A stretch of 64,000 nucleotides of DNA from an uncultured Erythrobacter sp. Its GTDB lineage: Bacteria > Pseudomonadota > Alphaproteobacteria > Sphingomonadales > Sphingomonadaceae. The translations under genes and the position numbers were made by a program. The stretch covers positions 1 through 64,000 of the forward strand of contig NZ_CANLMB010000002.1 of assembly GCF_947492365.1 (NCBI RefSeq), read 5' to 3'. Positions within the stretch are counted from its first letter, which is position 1. Every line of letters begins with the position of its first letter. This document shows, one piece after another, positions 47,481 to 55,960 of the stretch. The notes under the pieces were generated by a model, which was not told the origin of the DNA, searched no databases, and worked only from the letters and a program-made list of their open reading frames with translations.

Positions 47481-48710
47481 ATGTCGCGCGAAGAACTCAT
47501 CACGATGACCCGCAGCCTGATCGCTCACGGCGCGGCGGATACGATGGAATATGCCGACGAGATCGTGCGCGTTCCGGCAAGCACCTACACCGATCCCGAA
47601 TTGTTCGAGGCTGAAAAGCGCAACATCTTTCGCCGCTTGCCGCTGATGGTCGCTCCGTCATGTGAGCTGCCCGAGCCGGGTGATTACAAAGCGATGGACA
47701 TTTGCGGAGTGCCGCTGCTGCTCACCCGTCAACGCGATGGCAGCGTGGGGGCGTTCCTCAATATGTGCACGCATCGCGGCAATCCGGTCGTCACAGCAGG
47801 AACGAGTGGCAATGCCAGCCGTTTCACTTGCGGCTATCACGGCTGGACGTTCAAAAATGACGGCGATCTGGTCGGGGTCGCCAGCCCAAAGGATTTCGGC
47901 GCGGTCGACAAGGCTTCGCTCTGCCTCAAGCGCTTTCCCGTCTATGAAAGCGCTGGATTGATCTGGGCGACGCTCGACCAGAATTCCAAGCTGTCCATCG
48001 CCGATTATCTCGGCGGCTATGACGACCTGCTCAAGGCCTTCGGTTTCGACGGATGGACCCTGTTCAGCCAGCGTACGCTTGCCGGACCGAACTGGAAGAC
48101 GGCCTATGACGGCTATCTCGATTTCTACCACTTGCCAGTGCTGCACAAGGACACATTCGGCGCGGACTTCTTCAATCGCGCCAATTACTTCTTCTGGGGC
48201 CCGCATCAGCGGCTCTCCAGCCCGTCCAAATTCGCGCAGAAGACCGGCAGCGACGAAATGCTCGACTTGTCGGAGATGAGCGATGACGAGCTGCCCGATG
48301 ATGCGCTGACGCAGGGCGTGTGGACGATCTTCCCGCATATCTCGATTGCGAGCTTTTATGGCGGCGGACAGCGAGGAGCGATGATCTCGCAGCTGTTTCC
48401 GGGCGAGGCGGTGGGCGAGAGCTACACCACCCAGTTCTACGTCATGGAAAACCAGCCCGAAACCGAAGCCGACATCAAGTCAGCGCATGAACAATTCGAC
48501 TTCCTCGAAGTGGTGGTGCGCGACGAGGATTACGCCACCGGCAAACGCCAGCACCAGGCGTTGCAATCGGGTGAAATGGCTGAAGTGCTGTTCGGCAAGA
48601 ACGAGCGCGGCGGTCAGGTGTTCCACCAATGGGCAGCCAAGCTCACGCAGGCAAGCGATGAGGAATTGCTGGACATCTTCAGCCCCGCACAGCGCGAAGC
48701 CGCAGAGTAA
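47481..48710 (+). CDS. Rieske non-heme iron oxygenase alpha subunit 2
   Basis: A 409-aa oxygenase. The Rieske ligands are in CTHRGNPVV and CGYHGW. The iron site NWKTAYDGYLDFYHLPVLH has the normal bridging Asp and both His, unlike the first Rieske enzyme. Total architecture is that of aromatic-ring-hydroxylating or monooxygenase alpha subunits. No redox partner is adjacent; it must use a shared ferredoxin and reductase. It converges with an SDR gene. Confidence 0.92.
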   Translation: MSREELITMTRSLIAHGAADTMEYADEIVRVPASTYTDPELFEAEKRNIFRRLPLMVAPSCELPEPGDYKAMDICGVPLLLTRQRDGSVGAFLNMCTHRGNPVVTAGTSGNASRFTCGYHGWTFKNDGDLVGVASPKDFGAVDKASLCLKRFPVYESAGLIWATLDQNSKLSIADYLGGYDDLLKAFGFDGWTLFSQRTLAGPNWKTAYDGYLDFYHLPVLHKDTFGADFFNRANYFFWGPHQRLSSPSKFAQKTGSDEMLDLSEMSDDELPDDALTQGVWTIFPHISIASFYGGGQRGAMISQLFPGEAVGESYTTQFYVMENQPETEADIKSAHEQFDFLEVVVRDEDYATGKRQHQALQSGEMAEVLFGKNERGGQVFHQWAAKLTQASDEELLDIFSPAQREAAE

Positions 48711-48716
48711 TCCCGC

Positions 48717-49487
48717 CTATTGCGCGGTGTAACCACCGTCCACGACAAATTCCGCGCCCGTGACATAGCTCGCCTCGTCAGATGCGAGGAACAACACGCA
48801 ATTGGCGATATCCTCAGGCTCGCCCAAACGCCCGACAGGGATGGTGGCCTCGATTGCGGCGTAGTTGTCCGCGTTGTCCTTCAGCCCCGCTTTGGCCATG
48901 TTGGTGCGGATGATGCCGGGATGGACGCTGTTCACGCGAATACTATCGGCCGCGGTTTCGAGCGCGACAGACTTGGTCATCATTTTGACCGCGCCTTTGG
49001 TGGCCGCATAGGAGGCGCTCCCGCGAAATCCGACGATTCCAGCCACCGATGAAAGGTTGATGATCGAGCCGGGAGTGCCTGCCGCCCGCATGACGCACAC
49101 CGCTTCCTGTGTGCCCATGAATACGCCCTCGATATTGACCTTGTACTGCCGCCTCAGACCGGCGAGCGCGTCTTCCGCGTCAATCTCGGCCACGTCCAGA
49201 ATGCCGGCATTGTTCACAAGGATATCGAGCCGCGAATGCTTGGCGAGAATGTCGCCCACAACGCGCCGCCAATCGCTTTGAGACGAGACGTCATGCCTCA
49301 TCGCTTCTGCTGACAGGTTGCGCTGTGAGAGCAATGCGGCGCTCTCCTCGCACCCATCGGCATCGATATCGCTGAGGATGACAGTAGCGCCTTCCTCAGC
49401 CAGCCTTTCGGCAATCGCAAACCCTAAACCTGGACGCGATGCACCGCCTGTGACCAAGGCAATCTTGCCTTCAACTCTGCGTGTCAT
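48717..49487 (-). CDS. Short-chain dehydrogenase/reductase 3
   Basis: A 256-aa classical SDR with VTGGASRPGLGFAIA (a longer than usual glycine loop), NNAGILD, the Ser strand INLSSVAGI and Tyr-Lys in ASYAATKGAV; C-terminal FVVDGGYTAQ. It follows the SnoaL-like gene directly (AGGATTGA ribosome site inside that gene's end), in a minus-strand operon NmrA-SnoaL-SDR. Confidence 0.9.
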   Translation of the reverse strand: MTRRVEGKIALVTGGASRPGLGFAIAERLAEEGATVILSDIDADGCEESAALLSQRNLSAEAMRHDVSSQSDWRRVVGDILAKHSRLDILVNNAGILDVAEIDAEDALAGLRRQYKVNIEGVFMGTQEAVCVMRAAGTPGSIINLSSVAGIVGFRGSASYAATKGAVKMMTKSVALETAADSIRVNSVHPGIIRTNMAKAGLKDNADNYAAIEATIPVGRLGEPEDIANCVLFLASDEASYVTGAEFVVDGGYTAQ

Positions 49488-49973
49488 TCAATCCTCCGGA
49501 AACGCGAACGGCCTTGCCACTTCGCTCGGCCCCTTTGCGGTCGGGTTGTCGTTGAGTACCAGCTCGACCAGCGCGGTGTCGAAGAATTCGTGCAGCTCGA
49601 TAATCTTGCCATCGCGGATGGTCATGATCTGGCAGTAGGTCTGGAGGTATTCATGGCCATTATTGCCCATCCCGCCACCATACATGATCCCGACCGCGCG
49701 GTTCTCATCGACGCACATGATCCGCCATTTGCGTGAGAACTGTACCGTTTCAGGCACAAGCTTGCCGACCACGCCATCGGCCACCAAAGGCCCAAAGCAT
49801 TCCGCCTTGCCCTCCCACCGGCCTGACACCGGCGTCGAACCGAGCAGGTTGAACGCTACATCCTCGCTATGAAGCGCGGCGAGCGTGTCGAAGTCGCCCT
49901 CTTCCAGCGCGATGTAGAACTGCTCGGCGACTTTGCGATTGGCGGCAACAACCGCATCCTTGCCCGCCGACAT
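49488..49973 (-). CDS. SnoaL/NTF2-like protein 1
   Basis: A 161-aa cone-shaped NTF2-fold protein: VAEQFYIALEEGDFDTLAALHSEDVAF, then SGRWEGKAEC and the C-terminal sheet TIRDGKIIELHEFFDT. The ATG at 49973 touches the NmrA stop (TGATG). Proteins of this fold include ketosteroid isomerases, epoxide hydrolases and dehydratases; the reaction here is unknown. Confidence 0.8.
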   Translation of the reverse strand: MSAGKDAVVAANRKVAEQFYIALEEGDFDTLAALHSEDVAFNLLGSTPVSGRWEGKAECFGPLVADGVVGKLVPETVQFSRKWRIMCVDENRAVGIMYGGGMGNNGHEYLQTYCQIMTIRDGKIIELHEFFDTALVELVLNDNPTAKGPSEVARPFAFPED

Positions 49974-50920
49974 CACCCAAACGCCGGGCGGAAATTGCTC
50001 TCACCCCAATCCTGACGCCTGGTCCAGTCGCCCATTGTCTCAAGCTCGCCGTCAAGCTCGGGGAAGCGTTCGTACACATGCTCCATATCAACCTCGAAAG
50101 GCCGCGTGGGCGCTTCGTTGTTGTATTCGTAAAACGCCTGTATCCCCTTGGCGAAATCCTCGCGCAGTTCCTCCGGCATGGTGTCACCCGCCGCCTCGAC
50201 CAGATAGCGCCCGAACTCTTCCGGTGTGCAGGGATCGTAGGTAATGTCCTTGCCCAGCGCGCCCGACAGATATGCAGTCACCTGCTTGCCCACCAGTCGC
50301 TCCGGCCCGCCAATATTGAGCCATGCGCCCTCCATGTCGGGGCGTTCAAGGCTGGCGAGCATGAACTTCGCCACATCGTCGAGGCTGATCCAGTTGGCTT
50401 GCAGATTGGGGTTGTGCGGATAGACATAGCGCCCCTCATTGACGATGAAAGGCCGCGCCCAATTGGTCAGCAAATTGTCCATGAACAGCACGCTGCCAAA
50501 CACTGTCCCGGGACAACCGGAACGCCACAACGCGTTGATCCCTTTGGTGTTCTCGCCATAGGTGAAGGGATCACCCGGCCTGTCGGGAATCCAGCTGGAA
50601 GTGTTCCACACCAGCCGCTTGACCCCTTCCTCAGCCGCCGCTTTACCCAGCTCTCCGATCAAGACCGCGCGATCGGCGCGGGCCTGCAAGGGGTGGGTGT
50701 AAAAGACGTAATCGGTCCCTTCGAGCGCGGGTTTGAAGGAGGAAGGATCGTAGAGGTCCATCGGGCGCACTTCGACCCGTTCGATCCCCTCGATCTTCGC
50801 GCCGCCAAACGGATCTTCCTGCCGCGAGATCGCGCGCACATCATAACCCGCCTTCAGGGCCTGTTTGACCTGCGCCATCCCCTGCCTGCCGCTCGCGCCG
50901 ACTACTGTGATGAGTGCCAT
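49973..50920 (-). CDS. NmrA-like NAD(P)-binding protein
   Basis: A 315-aa atypical SDR with VVGASGRQGMAQVKQAL at the N-terminus and no classical Tyr-x3-Lys motif, as in NmrA/HSCARG and isoflavone-reductase-like proteins. The central WISLDDVAKFML block is typical. It may be a reductase of the pathway or a redox sensor. First gene of the minus-strand operon with SnoaL 1 and SDR 3. Confidence 0.85.
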   Translation of the reverse strand: MALITVVGASGRQGMAQVKQALKAGYDVRAISRQEDPFGGAKIEGIERVEVRPMDLYDPSSFKPALEGTDYVFYTHPLQARADRAVLIGELGKAAAEEGVKRLVWNTSSWIPDRPGDPFTYGENTKGINALWRSGCPGTVFGSVLFMDNLLTNWARPFIVNEGRYVYPHNPNLQANWISLDDVAKFMLASLERPDMEGAWLNIGGPERLVGKQVTAYLSGALGKDITYDPCTPEEFGRYLVEAAGDTMPEELREDFAKGIQAFYEYNNEAPTRPFEVDMEHVYERFPELDGELETMGDWTRRQDWGESNFRPAFG

Positions 50921-51046
50921 GTGATCTCTCCTGATGATTGCGGGAGAGACTAGGAAGACAAGCCGTCACCCGCACCGCGCCAATTTGATAGCGACCTAAC
51001 AAAAGCGCGGCTTGCCGTAGCGTCCCTCGAACCGGACAACGTGGCC

Positions 51047-52048
51047 ATGAACAATCGTTTCTGGCGCATCGAAAGCCGCCCTAAAGGCAATGATTTCGCA
51101 AGCGCGCTGGCGCTGGTCGAGGAGCCTCTGGGCGAGCTGGCCCAGGGCGAAATCCGTATTCGCAACGCTATGCTCTCGATGGATGCAGGCACGCGGATGT
51201 GGCTGACGAGCCGCGAAGATGGCTATCAGCCGCCGCTGCCCACCGGCGCTCCGATGACAGGGCTGGTCGTGGGCGAAGTCATAGCCTCGCGCGCGGATGG
51301 ATTTGCCGAAGGCGATCTGGTGCGAGCTTTCGGAGTGTGGGGAGAAGTGAGCCAAGTCGATGCGGTGATGTCGGGCGCGGTGAAGCTCGATCCTTCGGTC
51401 GCGGACCGTCGCGCATGGTTCGGCCCTCTCGGCATGAATGGCTGGACCGCACTGTGGGGCATCGAGCAAACCGGCGCAGCAAAGCCGAGCGAGCGTGTGC
51501 TGGTGTCCGCTGCTGCGGGCGCAACCGGAGTGTTGGCAGTGCAGATCGCCAAGCTGCTCGGCTGCGAGGCATGGGGGATTGCGGGCGGCGCGGAGAAATG
51601 CCGCTATCTCACGGGCGAACTCGGACTGGATGGAGCCATCGACTACAAGGCGGGCGATGTCGGTGCGCAATTGGACGCAGCAGGGGGTTTCGACGTCTAT
51701 TTTGACAATGTGGGCGGCGCGCTGCTCGACTCTGTGCTCACCCGCATGAACCATTACGGGCGGATCGCGGTTTGCGGATTGCTCGCCGACTATGGCGGCA
51801 ACGCGCGCACCACCCCGCGCGAATTTGACCAGATCCTAATGCGGCGCCTGCGGGTTGAGGGGTTCTTCAGTCCGGACTTCATGGACCAAGGCGAACGCCT
51901 CACCGCCAGACTGCGCGGCTGGCACGAGGCGGGGGAGCTCACCATGCCGTATGATGTGACACGCGGACTTGAAAACACGCTCACCGCCTATGAAAAGCTC
52001 TTTACTGGCGGCAATATTGGCAAGGTAATCGTGGAGCTTGAGAGATGA
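51047..52048 (+). CDS. MDR-family NADP-dependent oxidoreductase 1
   Basis: A 333-aa zinc-free medium-chain reductase of the prostaglandin reductase/curcumin reductase type. Signs are PLGMNGWTALWGI, the nucleotide loop VSAAAGATGVLAVQIAKLLG and YFDNVGG. An ATG at 51047 is preferred over a GTG two codons earlier. It probably reduces an alpha,beta-unsaturated ketone or acyl group. It overlaps the next gene by 4 bases. Confidence 0.9.
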   Translation: MNNRFWRIESRPKGNDFASALALVEEPLGELAQGEIRIRNAMLSMDAGTRMWLTSREDGYQPPLPTGAPMTGLVVGEVIASRADGFAEGDLVRAFGVWGEVSQVDAVMSGAVKLDPSVADRRAWFGPLGMNGWTALWGIEQTGAAKPSERVLVSAAAGATGVLAVQIAKLLGCEAWGIAGGAEKCRYLTGELGLDGAIDYKAGDVGAQLDAAGGFDVYFDNVGGALLDSVLTRMNHYGRIAVCGLLADYGGNARTTPREFDQILMRRLRVEGFFSPDFMDQGERLTARLRGWHEAGELTMPYDVTRGLENTLTAYEKLFTGGNIGKVIVELER

Positions 52049-52596
52049 CTGGAACGCTGCAAGACCGCGCGGATATCGCCGACATTATCGCGGCCTATGC
52101 CCATGCGATTGACCGGCGGCGATGGTCGATGATGGAGCGGCTGTTCCACGAGAATGCGCAGTTTCAGTTCGGCACGGTCGCCGGAGACTGGCGCGGCTTT
52201 GTCGAGCAGGCGCGCGCGATCATCGATCCCTGCCTCGCCACCCAGCACCAGCTGGGCCAGGTGCAGTTCGGTTTTGCCAAAGGACCGGATGGCGAAAGCA
52301 TCTGCCACACCGAAACCTATATGACCGCAATGCACACGATCCCGGCGGGCTATCCAATCCCCGACGTCTTTCCGGACAAGGGCAAGATCTATTCCGCGGT
52401 CATCGCGGGCCGCTATGTCGACCGGTTTGAAAAGCGGGATGGCGAATGGCGGATCGCGCATCGCACGGGCCTCTATGATTGGCGCGAATTCCGCGAAGTT
52501 GAAGGGGTGGACCTGTCCCAAATGCCCGAAGGCTCCTGCGGCTATCACGACGAGCGTGACCCTTCGACGCCGGTGGTAGCGCGCTGGCTGGGTTAG
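52045..52596 (+). CDS. SnoaL/NTF2-like protein 2
   Basis: A 183-aa protein with the fold start DRADIADIIAAYAHAIDRRRWSMMERLFHENAQFQF, common to SnoaL-like and dioxygenase-beta-like proteins, and VDRFEKRDGEWRIAHRTGLYDW. Its ATG overlaps the MDR stop (ATGA). It could act as an isomerase, dehydratase or hydroxylase beta-like subunit; the sequence does not decide. Confidence 0.82.
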   Translation: MTGTLQDRADIADIIAAYAHAIDRRRWSMMERLFHENAQFQFGTVAGDWRGFVEQARAIIDPCLATQHQLGQVQFGFAKGPDGESICHTETYMTAMHTIPAGYPIPDVFPDKGKIYSAVIAGRYVDRFEKRDGEWRIAHRTGLYDWREFREVEGVDLSQMPEGSCGYHDERDPSTPVVARWLG

Positions 52597-52621
52597 GATA
52601 TCTTGCGGTCAGACCTCCCGC

Positions 52622-52684
52622 CCCGCCTCCCCACCCGGCCACCAATGTTGCCATAACCTAATGGTGGCCGGGTGGGGAGGCGGG
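52622..52684. terminator. 23-bp perfect hairpin between convergent genes
   Basis: CCCGCCTCCCCACCCGGCCACCA (first 20 bases are 52622-52641) pairs perfectly with 52662-52684 around a 17-base loop. It sits between the stops of SnoaL 2 (plus) and the thioesterase (minus). No T-run; it may work as a very stable bidirectional terminator or be a mobile palindrome. Confidence 0.6.
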
Positions 52685-52699
52685 TCGGCGGGTTAGCAA

Positions 52700-53116
52700 T
52701 CAAGAACGCCGGATCGCAAACACCCCGTTCATCGTCGCCACCGTCTCTTCCCCGCGCACAATCTCGCCAGACGTATAGGCCGTGCGCCCGCCCATCCGGT
52801 CGATCCGCACCCTTGCCTCCAGCCAGTCACCCAGCTTTGCCGCTGTCAGATAATTGACCTGCAATGTGATCGTCGAGGGCGCGAGCCTTGGCCGCTCGGC
52901 ATCATAGACCGCATGGCTCAGCGCGACATCGGCGAAGGTCGAGATCACGCCACCGTGAGCGCCGTCCTTGTAATTGATATGATGCGGCTCGATCCGCAGG
53001 CCCACCAGTTGCGGCTCGCCTTCACGGGGCTGCAAGAAATAGGGCCCGCCATGGTCGAGAAAGCCGGACGAGAATTCGGCGCGCGTGAAGCCTTCGGGCG
53101 GTGCAAAGTCTGACAT
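52700..53116 (-). CDS. PaaI-family thioesterase
   Basis: A 138-aa hotdog thioesterase with DGAHGGVISTFADVALS (catalytic-loop HGG) and the strand LQVNYLTAA. It lies divergently 89 bp from the acyl-CoA ligase gene, so a role in recycling CoA from pathway intermediates is likely. Confidence 0.88.
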   Translation of the reverse strand: MSDFAPPEGFTRAEFSSGFLDHGGPYFLQPREGEPQLVGLRIEPHHINYKDGAHGGVISTFADVALSHAVYDAERPRLAPSTITLQVNYLTAAKLGDWLEARVRIDRMGGRTAYTSGEIVRGEETVATMNGVFAIRRS

Positions 53117-53205
53117 GCGCCTCTTCTACACGCTCAGCAGCGATTGGCTGCGCTATGAATTGTGCCAATCCCCCCTTGTCGCCTGCGCGCCTAGTCTTGC
53201 CGACT

Positions 53206-54786
53206 ATGACCCAAGCTCCATCATCCGAACCCGGCTCGTTCTGCGACATTGTCCGCGATCACGCCGCCGCGACGCCTGACACGCCTGCATTCACTTTTGG
53301 CGATGAGGTGATCACCTTCGCCGAGCTGGAGAGCGGCGCGAACCGCGTCGCCAATGCGCTCACCGCGCTGGGAGTGACCAAGGGCGAGCGGGTCAGCTTT
53401 CTGGGCAAGAACCACCCGCTTTATTTCGAAGCCTTGCTAGGTGCAGCCAAGATTGGCGCTGTCATGACGCCGGTGAACTGGCGGCTCGCCGCGCCGGAAG
53501 TCGCCTATATCCTGGGCAATTGTGAAGCACGGGTGGTGTTTGTGGCAGAAGGTTTTGCTGAGATGCTCGAGCGTGTGCGCGGCGATTGCCCGCGCGTCGA
53601 ACATGTCATCGGGATCGACGCACCCGACCATTCGGGCACCGACTACCGCACCTGGCGCGGTGGCCACCCCGACACGCCCCCTGCCGACGCTCCCGGCCCA
53701 AAGGACGATGCGCTTCAGCTCTACACTTCGGGCACCACCGGTCGGCCAAAGGGCGCGGTGATGACCCATGGCTCGATCCTCTCCAGCAGCGATGGCGCAG
53801 AGAAACGCGATTGGCAGGAACCGGTTGAAGGCGATGTCACATTGCTGGCGATGCCGTGCTTCCACATTAGCGGCACAGGGACCGGCATTGGCACGATGGT
53901 CGCGGGCAGCAATTCGATTGTGCTGCCCGAATATGACCCGACCAAGGCGCTCGACCTGATCGCGAATTTCAACATCTCGAAGATCTTCCTCGTGCCCGCC
54001 GCGATCCAGATCCTGCTCAACCATCCGCGTGTGCGCGAGGTCGATTTCAGCCGCCTCAAATACGTGACCTACGGCGCCTCCCCCATCCCGCTGGAACTGA
54101 TGCGTGAGGCGATGGAGGTGCTGGGCTGCGGCTTTGTCCAGATGTACGGCATGACCGAGACTAGCGGCACGATCGTCGCGCTCGACCCCGAAGACCATGT
54201 GCCCGAAGGCTCGCCCCGCATGCGCAGCGTCGGCACGCCGCTGGCAGGCGTCGAGCTCAAAATCATCGACGAGCAAGGCAATGAACTGCCCGCCGACACC
54301 GTGGGCGAAATCGCGACGCGCTCCTCTAAAAACATGAGCCGTTACTGGAACAACGCAGAGGCCAGCGCCGAAACCATCGACGCCGATGGCTGGCTGCGCA
54401 CCGGCGATGCCGGCTATCTCGACGCGGACGGCTATCTCTACATCCACGACCGCGTGAAGGACATGATCATCTCGGGCGGCGAGAACATCTACCCCGCCGA
54501 GGTCGAGAATGCGGTCTATGCTCACCCCAAAGTCGCCGATGTCGCGGTGATCGGCATTCCGAGCGAAAAATGGGGCGAGGAAGTGAAGGCCTGCGTGGTG
54601 GTCAAGGATGGCCAGACGCTCTCCGAGGCCGACGTGATCGCCCATGCGCGCCAGCATATTGCGGGCTATAAATGCCCGAAATCGGTCGACTTTATCGAGG
54701 CGCTCCCGCGCAACCCGTCAGGCAAGATCCTGCGCCGCGAACTGCGCGCGCCCTATTGGGAGGGGAAAGACCGCGCCGTGAACTGA
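53206..54786 (+). CDS. Acyl-CoA synthetase (AMP-forming ligase)
   Basis: A 526-aa ANL-superfamily ligase, using ATP and CoA to activate a carboxylic acid. The start at 53206 is the ATG preceding the first conserved block; the open frame further upstream is not used. Motifs: P-loop TSGTTGRPKGAV (about 170), A5 YGMTETSG, A7-A8 TGDAGYLDADGYLYIHDR, KDMIISGGENIYP and the A10 lysine in NPSGKILRR. Chain-length or ring specificity is not evident. Confidence 0.93.
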   Translation: MTQAPSSEPGSFCDIVRDHAAATPDTPAFTFGDEVITFAELESGANRVANALTALGVTKGERVSFLGKNHPLYFEALLGAAKIGAVMTPVNWRLAAPEVAYILGNCEARVVFVAEGFAEMLERVRGDCPRVEHVIGIDAPDHSGTDYRTWRGGHPDTPPADAPGPKDDALQLYTSGTTGRPKGAVMTHGSILSSSDGAEKRDWQEPVEGDVTLLAMPCFHISGTGTGIGTMVAGSNSIVLPEYDPTKALDLIANFNISKIFLVPAAIQILLNHPRVREVDFSRLKYVTYGASPIPLELMREAMEVLGCGFVQMYGMTETSGTIVALDPEDHVPEGSPRMRSVGTPLAGVELKIIDEQGNELPADTVGEIATRSSKNMSRYWNNAEASAETIDADGWLRTGDAGYLDADGYLYIHDRVKDMIISGGENIYPAEVENAVYAHPKVADVAVIGIPSEKWGEEVKACVVVKDGQTLSEADVIAHARQHIAGYKCPKSVDFIEALPRNPSGKILRRELRAPYWEGKDRAVN

Positions 54787-54872
54787 GGTGGGCAATTCGC
54801 CATAGCTCTGGCCGAAAGGCCCCGAGACAGAGTATGGCGAACGGACCAGAATAAAAGAGAGGGGACTAACAT

Positions 54873-55265
54873 ATGAATTTTCTCGATGGTTTCACCGACA
54901 AGGCCTACGCGCTGATGCGCTTTTTTGTGGGCCTGTTCTTTGTCCAGCATGGCACGCAAAAGTTCTTCGATTTTCCCAAGGAAGGCCCGGGAGAACTCTC
55001 CCCGCTGCTCCTCGGCGCAGGTGCGATCGAGCTGGTTGGTGGAGTGCTGATTGCAATCGGCCTTCTGACCCGCCCCGCCGCTTTTATCTGCGCGGGCATG
55101 TCGGCCGTCGGCTACTGGATGGCCCACGGGCTGAACGATTTCTTCCCGATCAATAATGGCGGCGAATTGATCGCGATCTTCTGCTTTGTGTTCCTTTACA
55201 TCGCTTGCCGCGGTGCAGGGATCTGGAGCGTCGACAGCATGATGGCCAAGTCCGACGACGGTTAG
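54873..55265 (+). CDS. DoxX-family membrane protein
   Basis: A 130-aa protein of four transmembrane helices with FVGLFFVQHGTQKFFDF and ELVGGVLIAIGLLTRPAA, the DoxX signature. DoxX-like proteins are linked to redox stress and quinone-related membrane complexes; the role here is open. It is followed by a hairpin terminator. Confidence 0.9.
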   Translation: MNFLDGFTDKAYALMRFFVGLFFVQHGTQKFFDFPKEGPGELSPLLLGAGAIELVGGVLIAIGLLTRPAAFICAGMSAVGYWMAHGLNDFFPINNGGELIAIFCFVFLYIACRGAGIWSVDSMMAKSDDG

Positions 55266-55279
55266 GCCAAACTTGCGAG

Positions 55280-55308
55280 GCCGGGCAGATCAAGCTTTTC
55301 TGCCCGGC
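55280..55308. terminator. Bidirectional terminator between DoxX and SnoaL 3
   Basis: A 9-bp perfect stem, GCCGGGCAG/CTGCCCGGC, around an 11-base loop with CTTTT, between convergent genes. Confidence 0.6.
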
Positions 55309-55342
55309 ACTCGGCATCTGCCAGGGCCGGACAAGGCCATGG

Positions 55343-55867
55343 CTAAAGCTTGCGATATTCCGCATGCCCGCCCGCGTCGATCTTCAGCGTTGGTAGCGGG
55401 AATTCGGGATCGGGTGCGAAGATCGGCTGGTCTTTGAGCGGTGACTTCCAGTCCACCACATATTTGCGCGCCGAGATACGCCATTTGTCGCCGCCCGCTC
55501 CGGCTCGCTTCTCCCACTCATCGAGATAGCGCCCGCCGATCAGGTCGCCCGCAATGCTGCCATCTTCCTGCAAGCGCCCTCCGCCAAAGACGCCGTAGCA
55601 TTCGCTGCTTGCCGAAGTCGCAGAGTGAAAGCGGATCAGCGGCTGTGACAGCATGTGCCAGCGCCGCGCGAGGCCTCGCTCGGTCTCCATCACCACGGGC
55701 AGGAAATCCTCCGCGCGGCCAGTGAAAAAGCCGTATTCGATATGCGCGTCGCTCCAGTAACAGCTCGCTTGGCCCTCTTCATCGAGCCAGTCGAGGGTGC
55801 GGCAATAACGCTGGATCACATCGCCGATTTCCTGCCTGTCGATCAGCTCTTGCAGCTTTGCATTCAT
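55343..55867 (-). CDS. SnoaL/NTF2-like protein 3
   Basis: A 174-aa protein from the ATG at 55867, beginning MNAKLQELIDRQEIGDVIQR, a common start for SnoaL-like polyketide cyclase/dehydratase relatives, with YCRTLDWLDEEGQASCY and the ISARKYVVDW strand. The frame is open much further upstream, but that part is antisense to the P450 and not coding. It is divergent from the P450 gene (93 bp), suggesting shared regulation. Confidence 0.82.
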   Translation of the reverse strand: MNAKLQELIDRQEIGDVIQRYCRTLDWLDEEGQASCYWSDAHIEYGFFTGRAEDFLPVVMETERGLARRWHMLSQPLIRFHSATSASSECYGVFGGGRLQEDGSIAGDLIGGRYLDEWEKRAGAGGDKWRISARKYVVDWKSPLKDQPIFAPDPEFPLPTLKIDAGGHAEYRKL

Positions 55868-55960
55868 TGCGCTGGTCCCTCCCCAATCCGCCAGTTGTTC
55901 GCAGAACCTATCGGCCCGAACATGCCCCCAACGCCATTCACAGTTTCGGGAGGGACAAGC

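Noticed and set aside
53437..54657. 406-codon minus-strand frame inside the acyl-CoA ligase
   Set aside because: Antisense to conserved ligase motifs; rich in His, Asp and Arg without any recognisable domain.
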